From the NCBI GenBank assembly GCA_964521025.1, contig CAZFPK010000006.1, positions 45,773 to 109,772 of the forward strand: a DNA stretch of 64,000 nucleotides, in the 5' to 3' direction. The notes below the pieces were generated by a model. That model was not told the origin of the DNA, did no database searches, and saw nothing but the letters and a program-made list of their open reading frames with translations. A program made the position numbers and the translations under genes. This DNA is from DRTC01 sp964521025 (GTDB taxonomy: Bacteria > Cloacimonadota > Cloacimonadia > Cloacimonadales > TCS61). This document shows, one piece after another, positions 1 through 7,658 of this stretch (its first letter is position 1; each line of letters opens with the position of its first letter).

Positions 1-6
1 CAAACC

Positions 7-849
7 GTGATGTTTAATTGTCTGAAAAATAAAAAGGACCTGGAAAATGACGGTGCTTTTGGTTTGATCAAGAAAGCAACAACTCAGGAATCATATAGAT
101 ATGCCAAAGCAAAAAAGAAGAGGATCTCTTTTGCCGAGCTCGAAAAAATTATCACTAAAGCCCTTATCTTTACTTCTCCAGATGAGATAAATGAAAAATA
201 TATGATCATCAAAAAGTTTTTAAAAAAATTTGGTTATTTTGAAATAGACTTGCTGCAGAATTATTTTAACCGGGGCTGTAAGATAAAAAAGCTTGTACTG
301 CACAGAAAACAATCATATCATACCCTGAAAAAGAAGATATACCGTTTAAAAAGGGATATTCTTTCGCAGTATTATATATATGCCGGTATGGAGGGTACAA
401 AAAAAATCATTAATGCAAAATTGCATGAAAATATCACTAATTTTATAAAGAAATTTAAAACAGCATTAGAAACTAATTCTGTTGAGCAAATGAGAATTTA
501 TTTCGGGAAAAGAATAGAGCCTGATCTTATTCCCGAACTGGATGTCTTCAGATTCCATGATTATTATGTCAGGTTGCTGGATAGAAATAAATATCGACTG
601 ATCGTGCATTATTTCGACTCGAATAATGAATATAATTGTTATTTCCTGCATTTTCGCACCTATTACAGGAACAGGATCAGGATCATAGAACTACCCCGCT
701 TACCAAAAAAAATCACCTGTTATGATGCAAAAAAAATTCCCACACACATAAAAGAACAATTGAAACCTGATACAAAAGGAGTTTTTTCTATTCCGAAAAA
801 AAAACTGCAGCAATTATTAAAAGATTTCAAACCGATTTATGTGAAATAA
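7..849 (+). CDS. Unknown basic protein, possible sigma-like HTH (5' end may lie outside window)
   Basis: 280 residues from a GTG at the very edge of the window (an ATG follows directly). No in-frame stop precedes it, so the true start may lie upstream. The protein is rich in Lys, Arg and Tyr and has no signal peptide or membrane segment. Residues about 75-120 (FGYFEIDLLQNYF, then a Lys/Arg-rich helix ending KKKIYRLKRDIL) look like the helix-turn-helix of sigma-70 region 4, where a Tyr/Leu-rich helix precedes a recognition helix ending in YRLRRDI-type residues. The C-terminal half is unrecognised. A role in transcription is an inference from this one segment. It is followed by about 310 bp of AT-rich spacer before the ABC exporter. 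Confidence 0.55.
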   Translation: MMFNCLKNKKDLENDGAFGLIKKATTQESYRYAKAKKKRISFAELEKIITKALIFTSPDEINEKYMIIKKFLKKFGYFEIDLLQNYFNRGCKIKKLVLHRKQSYHTLKKKIYRLKRDILSQYYIYAGMEGTKKIINAKLHENITNFIKKFKTALETNSVEQMRIYFGKRIEPDLIPELDVFRFHDYYVRLLDRNKYRLIVHYFDSNNEYNCYFLHFRTYYRNRIRIIELPRLPKKITCYDAKKIPTHIKEQLKPDTKGVFSIPKKKLQQLLKDFKPIYVK

Positions 850-1159
850 TGTCCACAACTTCTCTCAAGCATAGTAAGAAAAAGATCCTGTTTCTTTTTA
901 TTATTGAATCTGATTATTATTGTATCTGAGATTGAAGATTATAATGGAACGAAGCGCTGTTTTGCATATCACGCTTTTTCGACGGATTATAAGATATAGG
1001 CTGATTTTTTAATAATTTATATAGAAATATTTAAAAAAAAATTTCGTTCGAATATTATACGAATGTTAATAAAATCTTAAAAATTCGATTTTTTATTTTT
1101 CCTTTGACAATTAACAACCCCAAAAAATTATTCTTCCAGTTTTTTTTCGAGGAAAGAAT
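850..1159. other. Non-coding spacer of 310 bp
   Basis: No plausible gene on either strand. It is very AT-rich. A TTGACA hexamer at 1104-1109 is followed about 17 bases later by a poor -10 match (ATTATT, 1127-1132), so a promoter for the ABC exporter is possible but weakly supported. No terminator was recognised for the gene ending at 849. Confidence 0.5.
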
Positions 1160-1840
1160 ATGGAAAGTTTGATCGAGATAAATAATATTACTAAAGCATA
1201 TAAAATGGGAAAGATCACTGTTCCCGCTTTGAACGGCATCGATCTGAATATTAATAAGAACGACTTTGTGGCTGTTATGGGTCCTTCCGGTTCGGGGAAA
1301 TCTACTTTGATGCATATCCTCGGCTGCCTGGATACACCGAGTTCGGGGGAATACTTTTTGAGCAAAGAAGAAGTCAGCAAGATGAAGAAGAGAAAATTAG
1401 CCGCGATCCGCAATAAGCAGATTGGATTTGTGTTCCAGACATTTAACCTTCTCCCCCATCTCAATATCCAGAAGAATGTCGAACTTCCGCTGATGTATGC
1501 AGGATTCGGTAAAAGAAAACGGATCAAACAGGCAAGAGAGGTTCTGGCTGAAGTCGGCTTGAGCGATCGTCTGCGTCATAAACCGACCGAACTATCCGGT
1601 GGACAAAGGCAGAGAGTGGCGATTGCCAGAGCGATCGTGAACAATCCTTCCATCATCCTCGCAGACGAACCCACAGGTAATCTCGATACTGCTTCCGGTA
1701 ATGATATTCTCTCGATCTTTTCCGAACTGCACGAGAAAGGTCATACTTTGATCATCGTTACTCACGATGCTGCTGTTGCGAACAGGGCTAATAAGATCAT
1801 TCAAATCGTGGACGGGTTGATCACAGATAGCGATAATTAA
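1160..1840 (+). CDS. ABC transporter ATP-binding protein, LolD/MacB family
   Basis: 226 residues, the normal length for a LolD/MacB-type ATPase. Walker A is GPSGSGKS (about residue 40), the Q-loop is in FVFQTFNLLPHL, the signature is LSGGQRQRVAIARA and Walker B is ILADEPTGNLD. The H-loop histidine is in VTHD. The ATG has a GAGGAAAG Shine-Dalgarno about 7 bases upstream. The permease at 2287 is the obvious partner; together they would extrude or extract a lipophilic substrate, peptide or lipoprotein across the inner membrane. The substrate cannot be told from sequence. A 446-bp spacer full of hairpin repeats separates the two genes, which is unusual for such a pair. Confidence 0.93.
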   Translation: MESLIEINNITKAYKMGKITVPALNGIDLNINKNDFVAVMGPSGSGKSTLMHILGCLDTPSSGEYFLSKEEVSKMKKRKLAAIRNKQIGFVFQTFNLLPHLNIQKNVELPLMYAGFGKRKRIKQAREVLAEVGLSDRLRHKPTELSGGQRQRVAIARAIVNNPSIILADEPTGNLDTASGNDILSIFSELHEKGHTLIIVTHDAAVANRANKIIQIVDGLITDSDN

Positions 1841-2286
1841 TTCGACTTGCTATGAAATGCGAGTTGAATTAGTTGAACTGGTTGAACTGGTTGAATTAGG
1901 AAAAAAAGAAAAGCACTTTCCGAAGTTTCACCAAAAGGATTTCTTTCAAGTCAGATTCGGAAAGTTTTTACAATTTAAAAATAAGAATTTACTCTAAAAA
2001 GGTAATGATTAGTGATATGTTAGAAAATTCCTTAATTTATTTCAAACCGATGAATCGGTTGGAGATTTCTATCTTATTATTAACCACCAACTTAAGTTGG
2101 TGGTTAATGAAAAAAGAAAAACACATTAACTGTTTTAACAGTTTCGCTTTTTCAAATTAAGGTTTTTTGAGTGGACTCAAATAATAAATTTAAAATTTGG
2201 TAAGTCTGAAAGACTTCACAAATTTATGATGATTGCAATCCTCAGTCTTCCCCTCTTTGATAACGAGGGATTAGGGGAGTTTCTTC
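1841..2286. other. Repeat-filled spacer between the ABC ATPase and its permease
   Basis: 446 bp without a gene. It holds a tandem GTTGAAYT(N)G repeat (about 1861-1898; a related run lies at 49313-49339), the three-hairpin element (1988-2147) and a hairpin of the AAATTTGGTAAGTCT...AGACTT type near 2192-2224. A GGGGAG at 2274-2279 is the ribosome-binding site of the permease. Confidence 0.75.
1988..2147 (+). repeat. Three-hairpin dispersed element, copy 1
   Basis: Three successive palindromes: AACCGAT-GA-ATCGGTT (2045-2060), a perfect 26-bp palindrome centred on CTTAAG (2081-2106) and AACTGTT-TT-AACAGTT (2128-2143). The whole block recurs in inverted orientation at 58332-58492 with the same order and spacing. 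The outer edge is the string ACTCTAAAAAGG (1991-2002), also shared by the other copy. No coding potential. It is likely a structured RNA/DNA repeat of REP or MITE type. Confidence 0.85.
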
Positions 2287-3507
2287 ATGGCAATTTCTCT
2301 TAAAGAAAGCATTATTGTTGGTTTTTCCGATTTCTGGTCTCGTAAGATCAGGAGTTTCGTTACCATTTTCGGAATAATTCTGGGAACTATGTCCATCATT
2401 GTTGTGCTTTCCGTTGTAAAGGGAATTAATAAAAAAACTCTGGACTGGATGATGGAACGGGGCGGAATGAATAAGATCACGATCCGGAAAAACTGGGAAT
2501 ATAATAAAGAAACCTCTCAGAAAAGTTATTTTACTTTTAAAGAATACAACCTGATCAGATCGCTCCTCCCGGAAGTAGTAAGTTTTAATCCTCAAATCAG
2601 AAAACATTTCAGAATAAGTTCCGGTTCGGAAAAATTCAGCGGGAGAGTCAGTGGTGTAATTCCTGATTTTGTCAGTGTCGAAGAATGGAATGTTTCGGAA
2701 GGCAGATTCATCAGCGATTTCGATGTCAATCAATCGAGTGATGTGATCGTTATCGGAACGCAGGTCAGGGAAGAATTATTCGGTAATAAGAATCCTATCG
2801 GGTCATTTATTACTGTCCATAATCGGAGGTTACAGGTAATTGGAATTATGGATTATAAATTCATACAGGGTGATTTCCTGCAGGATAATGCACTCGCTTA
2901 TATGAACAGGAGGTCATTTATTCCACTCAGCACCATGATCCATAAAGTAACGAACGATGATGTTATTGAAAATCTTTCGATAAAAGCAGCCAGTCCTGAA
3001 CAAGCACCTGAATTAAGAGAAAAGATCGAAGCGATCGTTTTAAATCTGCGGTATGGAGAACCGGTTTTCAGGATCGAATCAGCCCAGGAAAATGCTCAAG
3101 ATATGGTAAAGGAACAAGCAACTTTCAGAATGATATTCTTCCTGATCAGTATGATCTCACTTTTAATCGGCGGCATTGTCATTATGAATATTATGCTGGC
3201 TTCTATCCAGGAACGCACAAGAGAAATCGGGATCCGGATAACAGTCGGAGCTCGCAGAAGGGATATATTCATGCAATTTCTCGTGCAAACAGTTTTAGTT
3301 ACTACGATCGGCGGAATTTTCGGGATCACATCCGGGTTGTTGATTCTGGATATCGTTGGAAAATATCTCGAATTTGAACTTGTTGCCGGTTACCGGATGA
3401 TATTTATCGCTTTACTCGTTTCTGCCGGAGTAGGTTTGATCTTCGGTATTTCACCGGCGATCAAAGCCAGCAGGTTGAATCCGGTGGAGGCATTGAGATA
3501 TGAATAA
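2287..3507 (+). CDS. ABC transporter permease, MacB/FtsX family
   Basis: 406 residues. The architecture is the MacB_PCD-FtsX type: one N-terminal membrane segment (about 20-42), a large periplasmic domain (about 45-270), then three C-terminal membrane segments (about 285-310, 335-360, 370-395). The loop ASIQERTREIGIRITVGARR is the coupling motif typical of this family, and the C-terminus ASRLNPVEALRYE is also a family hallmark. It partners the ATPase at 1160-1840. The start ATG has GGGGAG 7 bases upstream. The 3' end overlaps the next gene by 8 bp. There is no partner membrane-fusion (MacA) gene in the window. Confidence 0.93.
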   Translation: MAISLKESIIVGFSDFWSRKIRSFVTIFGIILGTMSIIVVLSVVKGINKKTLDWMMERGGMNKITIRKNWEYNKETSQKSYFTFKEYNLIRSLLPEVVSFNPQIRKHFRISSGSEKFSGRVSGVIPDFVSVEEWNVSEGRFISDFDVNQSSDVIVIGTQVREELFGNKNPIGSFITVHNRRLQVIGIMDYKFIQGDFLQDNALAYMNRRSFIPLSTMIHKVTNDDVIENLSIKAASPEQAPELREKIEAIVLNLRYGEPVFRIESAQENAQDMVKEQATFRMIFFLISMISLLIGGIVIMNIMLASIQERTREIGIRITVGARRRDIFMQFLVQTVLVTTIGGIFGITSGLLILDIVGKYLEFELVAGYRMIFIALLVSAGVGLIFGISPAIKASRLNPVEALRYE

Positions 3508-4465
3508 AGGATTAATAACTTTTTTTAAAGCATTTAAAAAGAAATATAATGAGGAAGGCATTTTCAAAGAATCAGCAGCTTTGACTTTTATCACTTTGTT
3601 AGGCTTTGTGCCTTTCATCATATTTCTTCTTTTTTTCCTGCCGGAACTTCCTTTTCTGAAACTCCAATCTCATTTCAAAGAACTCTTAATATCCGTATTT
3701 CTTCCGGATTCAGCCGAACAGATTTCCGAGTATGTAACGCAATTAGCAAGTAAAAAAATTCCTTTCAACCTTTTCAACTTCATTATCTTATTGATCACAT
3801 CTTTTTCACTTTTTAAGATCATCAACGATTCTTTCGATCGGATTTTGAATGTTCACGAATTCAAGAAAAAGGATTTTTTATCTAATTTTATCAAATTCCT
3901 GGGAATGACAATTTTTGGAGGTCTCGTTATCTTAATTCTTTTTTCCGCATCTTCCATACCGGTTGTTTCCAAATTTATTACTCTTCCCTTTTTGCAGGGA
4001 ATTTCCCTGTATTTCACACCTTTTATTCTCTTATTTATTATCTTTACATTAGGATTCTTTTTTATCCCGACTGTGAAAGTAAAAAATACATCAGTCATGA
4101 TCGGTTCCGCAATTTCTGCAATTGTCTGGATCATCTTTAAATCGCTTTTTAACTGGTATATCGTCCACCTGACAAATATCGAACTGATATTCGGAGTAGT
4201 GGCTTCATTGCCTATTTTTTTGTTCTGGATCTATGCTAACTGGATAATTATTTTATGCGGAGTAATAATTGTCTCCATCCTGGAAAACAGGCATATTAAA
4301 CCAGAACTGGAAATAAAAGAAAATAAGTTGAGAATAATTCTGGAGAAATCCTTTGCTGAAGGAGATCTGGATCATATATCTTCAAAATCGATCAAACCGG
4401 AAGAATTGAAAAAGATATTTTCGGATATTGTTCAGGAACCTGATAGGGACACAAAAAATGAATAA
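3500..4465 (+). CDS. YihY/BrkB-family (UPF0761) inner-membrane protein
   Basis: 321 residues beginning inside the end of the permease gene (8-bp overlap), so the two are co-translated. About six hydrophobic segments, an N-terminal amphipathic region with the family-like ESAALTFITLLGFVPF stretch, and the conserved late segment LPIFLFWIYANWIIILCG. The family was once misnamed ribonuclease BN; no enzymatic role is established, and a transport role is possible. A charged cytoplasmic tail of about 60 residues follows the last membrane segment. Confidence in the family is high, in the function low. Confidence 0.88.
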   Translation: MNKGLITFFKAFKKKYNEEGIFKESAALTFITLLGFVPFIIFLLFFLPELPFLKLQSHFKELLISVFLPDSAEQISEYVTQLASKKIPFNLFNFIILLITSFSLFKIINDSFDRILNVHEFKKKDFLSNFIKFLGMTIFGGLVILILFSASSIPVVSKFITLPFLQGISLYFTPFILLFIIFTLGFFFIPTVKVKNTSVMIGSAISAIVWIIFKSLFNWYIVHLTNIELIFGVVASLPIFLFWIYANWIIILCGVIIVSILENRHIKPELEIKENKLRIILEKSFAEGDLDHISSKSIKPEELKKIFSDIVQEPDRDTKNE

Positions 4466-4698
4466 TTCCATACTGAGTTATCTGATAAAATTTTTGCGAG
4501 TAATCTCAAACTGAAATATATAAATAAGTTGAAGTTCTTCGGTCAATAGAAGGACATAATCGTAAGATAAGCATCCGGCATAATTCGGACAGAATAACGA
4601 GTATAATCCGTTTAATTTTATTTACACCTGTAAAGAAGAATCCTAAAAAAATATTTACAGAAATCGAGCCGATATATTTTTTGCAAACCCAAAATGCA
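4466..4698. other. Spacer upstream of tRNA genes
   Basis: About 230 bp with no gene. It contains a short TCCGGCATAATTCGGA inverted repeat near 4574-4589, in keeping with the hairpin repeats elsewhere. No clear promoter for the tRNAs was recognised. Confidence 0.4.
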
Positions 4699-4788
4699 GG
4701 AGATGTGTCCGAGTGGTTGAAGGAGCACGCTTGGAAAGCGTGTATATGGGTAACTGTATCCAGGGTTCGAATCCCTGCATCTCCGCCA
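4699..4788 (+). tRNA. tRNA-Ser (GGA)
   Basis: The cloverleaf can be drawn by eye. Acceptor GGAGATG (4699-4705) pairs with CATCTCC (4778-4784). The anticodon stem CACGC/GCGTG encloses TTGGAAA, giving anticodon GGA (4733-4735). A long class II variable arm follows, then the T arm CAGGG-TTCGAAT-CCCTG. Discriminator G and encoded CCA (4786-4788). It reads UCC/UCU serine codons. Confidence 0.96.
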
Positions 4789-4794
4789 GTTTTC

Positions 4795-4867
4795 GCTCCC
4801 ATCGTCTAGTGGACCAGGACGCGGGATTCTCATTCCTGAAACAGGGGTTCGATTCCCCTTGGGAGTA
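4795..4867 (+). tRNA. tRNA-Glu (CTC)
   Basis: Acceptor GCTCCCA (4795-4801) pairs with TGGGAGT (4860-4866) with one G-T pair at the base; D arm GTCTAGTGGACCAGGAC; anticodon stem CGGGA/TCCTG with loop TTCTCAT gives anticodon CTC (4829-4831); T arm AGGGG-TTCGATT-CCCCT. The CCA end is not encoded, unlike in the serine tRNA 6 bases upstream. A T-run follows (4868-4875) and may terminate transcription. Confidence 0.93.
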
Positions 4868-4884
4868 TTTTTTTTAGTAAATTA

Positions 4885-5514
4885 TTAAGGATGACTGATA
4901 CCGGAAGTTATATCTCTACCAGTTCCATCAAGATCAAATACCTTTTGAATATCCGGGTTATCGAATTCAAATCCATTTCTTTTTCTCCAAAAATATAATT
5001 GATCAGGTAACAAATCTTGTTTAATTTCAAAACTAATTTCACCTTGATTATTTGTATAACCGGAAAAAATCTGTTGATGTCCATGTTCATCGGTAGATAC
5101 TTCCACGCGAGCAACCTTGATTGGTTTTCCTGTTTCTTCATCTCGAAGTCTATAGATCAATGTAAATGAACTTTCAGGATTGTGAAAAGATGTGCTGTTG
5201 CAGACAAAATATTTTTCTGCTTTCGCGGAATTGATCCCATCTACCTTCATTTCCCATAAAGCAAGATAATATTTCCCTGACCGAAATGCGCTTTTCGGGA
5301 TCAACACACCCCATAATCCTGTTTTAGAATTAATATTAATCGGTGTGAACGGACTTCCGGAAATTTCTTTATTTGAGAAAAAAGCATCTTCTCCATCTTC
5401 CTCATAAATAGTTAATTTATAAGTGCTTGGATTTTCAATCTTTCCCTTTCCATTAGTACATTGAACAAAAAACGGAATATGATCCTGCAATAAATCCAAA
5501 TATAATGTTTTCAT
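4885..5514 (-). CDS. Unknown beta-rich protein, possible phage-tail or surface accessory
   Basis: 209 residues, not recognised as a named family. Residues about 1-115 look like a beta-sandwich of the BppU/phage receptor-binding accessory kind (a Y-x-L-x-I-Y strand early, later SGKYYLALWEMKVDG). Residues about 125-209 resemble a carboxypeptidase-regulatory/CnaB-like domain (EETGKPIKVARVEVSTDEHG, then TNNQGEISFEI). No signal peptide. AAGGAGG precedes the ATG, which overlaps the stop of the upstream gene (ATGA, 5511-5514), so the two genes form one translational unit. A phage or tail-like origin is inference; no capsid, portal or integrase gene lies nearby. Confidence 0.7.
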   Translation of the reverse strand: MKTLYLDLLQDHIPFFVQCTNGKGKIENPSTYKLTIYEEDGEDAFFSNKEISGSPFTPININSKTGLWGVLIPKSAFRSGKYYLALWEMKVDGINSAKAEKYFVCNSTSFHNPESSFTLIYRLRDEETGKPIKVARVEVSTDEHGHQQIFSGYTNNQGEISFEIKQDLLPDQLYFWRKRNGFEFDNPDIQKVFDLDGTGRDITSGISHP

Positions 5515-6599
5515 GTGATTAAACCTCCTTGTAACGGTGTTGTATCGAAACCATCAATTAAGTTTTTCATAGATTTTTTAAACTCTAATTTAAATATTTT
5601 TAGATTACTATTTTCCCAAAATGTAACAAAATTATTTCTGTCATTTATATACAAAAATTCATTAACTTTGTTATAGCTCGTCGGGAAAATGTGATTATAT
5701 AATTCATTCAAATTAAGATCATAAATTTTTAAAACACCCGGGGAATCAGGAAAAAGAGCAATGATCAGGTCTTCAACCGGAAAAGTTCCATAACAGGAAA
5801 TATTTTCAGGAATTCCATTAGCAGAAATGGTCATAAGGCAATCGAGATTTGCAGAATCTATCACAGCAATATGTTCGGTTGCATGATGAGGATCAACCTG
5901 TTCCAAACCAATATAAATTTTATTATTTCTGAGCATGCATTCATCCGTAACATATCTATGACCTATTTCTTCATGAAAACCATTAGTACTGTAAGATAAA
6001 GGATCCTGAACATTAATTTTCATCACTCCGACAGTTTTAAAGATCTCATTATTTCTATCAATTCCAAAAAAGTAAACATATCCGTTATCATAAAGTCCCG
6101 TATGCAAATTATACAGTTTTGGAGGATCAGGAAAAGTGATGATATTCCTGTAGTTTGAAGGTTCCCAATTGGGATGAGATAGATCCCCGGAAACATCAAT
6201 GATACGGTAACCTTCATACGCTGACATCCAGATCTCATCCTTTTCTTCTACATAGAGTAAAACTTGCGGTTTTGTCATCTGCTCGACATCGATTCCGGAA
6301 TATATTCTTATATCATGAGTTATGGGATCTAATCTAACAAGTTTCATTGTCTTGAATTCATAAGGAAACCAGATATATCCTTTGGCGATCAATAGCCTTG
6401 TTACGCTTTTCCCGGAGCCAGGACAACTGATTTCAGTATAATCACTCAAATCATCCGGATTAATCTTTAGAATTCGTTCTGTATCGAGTGAACCCCACAT
6501 ATACAACCACAGATAATCTTGATAAAATTTCATATCATGACAAAATCTTATATGCGATGGATATTGATAATTAATTAATTCTTCAAAATAATATCTCAC
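5511..6599 (-). CDS. Unknown protein, possible beta-propeller
   Basis: 362 residues from a GTG with AAGGAT 7 bases upstream. The sequence is rich in aromatic residues and repeats a pattern of short strands with W/Y and Asp-rich turns (LWLYMWGS, GYIWFPYE, DEIWMSAYEGY, GYVYFFGID, NKIYIGLEQV), which suggests a beta-propeller. No signal peptide or membrane segment. Its last codons carry the ribosome-binding site of the following gene, with which it overlaps by 4 bp. Function unknown; possibly a tail-fibre or adhesin-like cytoplasmic product of a mobile element inserted next to the tRNA genes. Confidence 0.7.
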   Translation of the reverse strand: MRYYFEELINYQYPSHIRFCHDMKFYQDYLWLYMWGSLDTERILKINPDDLSDYTEISCPGSGKSVTRLLIAKGYIWFPYEFKTMKLVRLDPITHDIRIYSGIDVEQMTKPQVLLYVEEKDEIWMSAYEGYRIIDVSGDLSHPNWEPSNYRNIITFPDPPKLYNLHTGLYDNGYVYFFGIDRNNEIFKTVGVMKINVQDPLSYSTNGFHEEIGHRYVTDECMLRNNKIYIGLEQVDPHHATEHIAVIDSANLDCLMTISANGIPENISCYGTFPVEDLIIALFPDSPGVLKIYDLNLNELYNHIFPTSYNKVNEFLYINDRNNFVTFWENSNLKIFKLEFKKSMKNLIDGFDTTPLQGGLIT

Positions 6600-6642
6600 A
6601 ATAATATCCTTTAGACTTTAAAATAATTGAGTAATTTAATCA

Positions 6643-7608
6643 TTATCCGACAACTCCCGCATCGATCAGGTCATGCATATGCAGCATCCCGACCGGTTCA
6701 TACTTTTCATTAATAACCGGCAGCATAGTTATCTTATTTTCTTCCATCAAGTTTAGAGCATCGACTGCGAGTGTATTTAATATCACTGTTTTAGGAGATT
6801 TTGTCATGACTCGGGATACATTTACATTCAAATCTGTAATTCCTTTCGATAAGAATCTTCTCAAATCACCATCGGTTACAATTCCAATTAATTTCCCGGA
6901 ATCATCAACAACATTGGTGCAGCCCAACCCTTTGGAAGTCATTTCAAGGACTGCTTGCTTCATTTTATCAATCTGTGAAATGATCGGATTTTGCTTTCCT
7001 GAATGCATCAGGTCTTCAACCTTCAGGATCATCTTTTTCCCGATCGTTCCGCCGGGATGGAATTGGGCGAAATCAGTTTCTTTGAAATTCCTTTTTTTAA
7101 GGAGAGCGATCGCGATCGCATCTCCCAACGCTAAAGCAACCGTTGTGCTGGAAGTTGGAACCAGACCAAAAGGTTCGTATTCTTTTTTAACAAAACAGTC
7201 GATAACAACATCAGAATTTTTTGCCAGTTTTGATTCCCGATTTCCTGTTAGAGCGATGATCGGGATTTTTTTAAATTTAATATACGGAATGATGGAAATC
7301 AATTCTTCCGTATTCCCGCTGTAGGAAACAGCGATCACAACATCATTCTCGTGCAAAATACCTAAATCACCATGAATTCCTTCAGCGGTATGTAAAAAAA
7401 TAGCAGTTGTTCCTGTACTGGATAAAGTCGCTGCGATCTTCCGAGCAATGATACCGGTCTTCCCCATTCCGGTAACAATCACTTTCCCCGAACAGTTATA
7501 GAGAAACTCGATCGCTTTTTCGATTTCGTTGTTAACTCTTTCTGCAGCTTCGATGATTGCTTTGGCTTCGAGGTTAAGTTCTTGTTTGATGAATTCGATT
7601 ATGTTCAT
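6643..7608 (-). CDS. kdsD: Arabinose-5-phosphate isomerase (SIS + tandem CBS)
   Basis: 321 residues, the normal length for KdsD/KpsF. It would convert ribulose-5-phosphate to arabinose-5-phosphate, the first step to the KDO sugar of LPS. The SIS domain (about 30-170) has VTGMGKTGIIARKIAAT, the HGDLG loop and SYSGNTEEL. Two CBS domains follow (about 205-260 and 270-321). It lies 50 bp downstream of thrS on the same strand, with a strong hairpin (7620-7648) between them. The start has only a weak Shine-Dalgarno. The symbol kpsF would serve equally; the choice cannot be made from sequence. Confidence 0.93.
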   Translation of the reverse strand: MNIIEFIKQELNLEAKAIIEAAERVNNEIEKAIEFLYNCSGKVIVTGMGKTGIIARKIAATLSSTGTTAIFLHTAEGIHGDLGILHENDVVIAVSYSGNTEELISIIPYIKFKKIPIIALTGNRESKLAKNSDVVIDCFVKKEYEPFGLVPTSSTTVALALGDAIAIALLKKRNFKETDFAQFHPGGTIGKKMILKVEDLMHSGKQNPIISQIDKMKQAVLEMTSKGLGCTNVVDDSGKLIGIVTDGDLRRFLSKGITDLNVNVSRVMTKSPKTVILNTLAVDALNLMEENKITMLPVINEKYEPVGMLHMHDLIDAGVVG

Positions 7609-7619
7609 ATCAATAATGA

Positions 7620-7648
7620 ACTTGCCAAATTTTGGAAATTTGGCAAGT
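7620..7648 (-). repeat. Perfect 13-bp-arm hairpin between thrS and kdsD
   Basis: ACTTGCCAAATTT (7620-7632), a 3-base loop, then AAATTTGGCAAGT (7636-7648), perfectly paired. The same hairpin with one mismatch lies at 29011-29039, and relatives occur near 2192-2224 and 49345-49375. It is not followed by a long U-run on the minus strand, so it is better read as a repeat (or an mRNA-stability or processing hairpin) than as a terminator. Confidence 0.8.
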
Positions 7649-7658
7649 CTTGTTTTCT

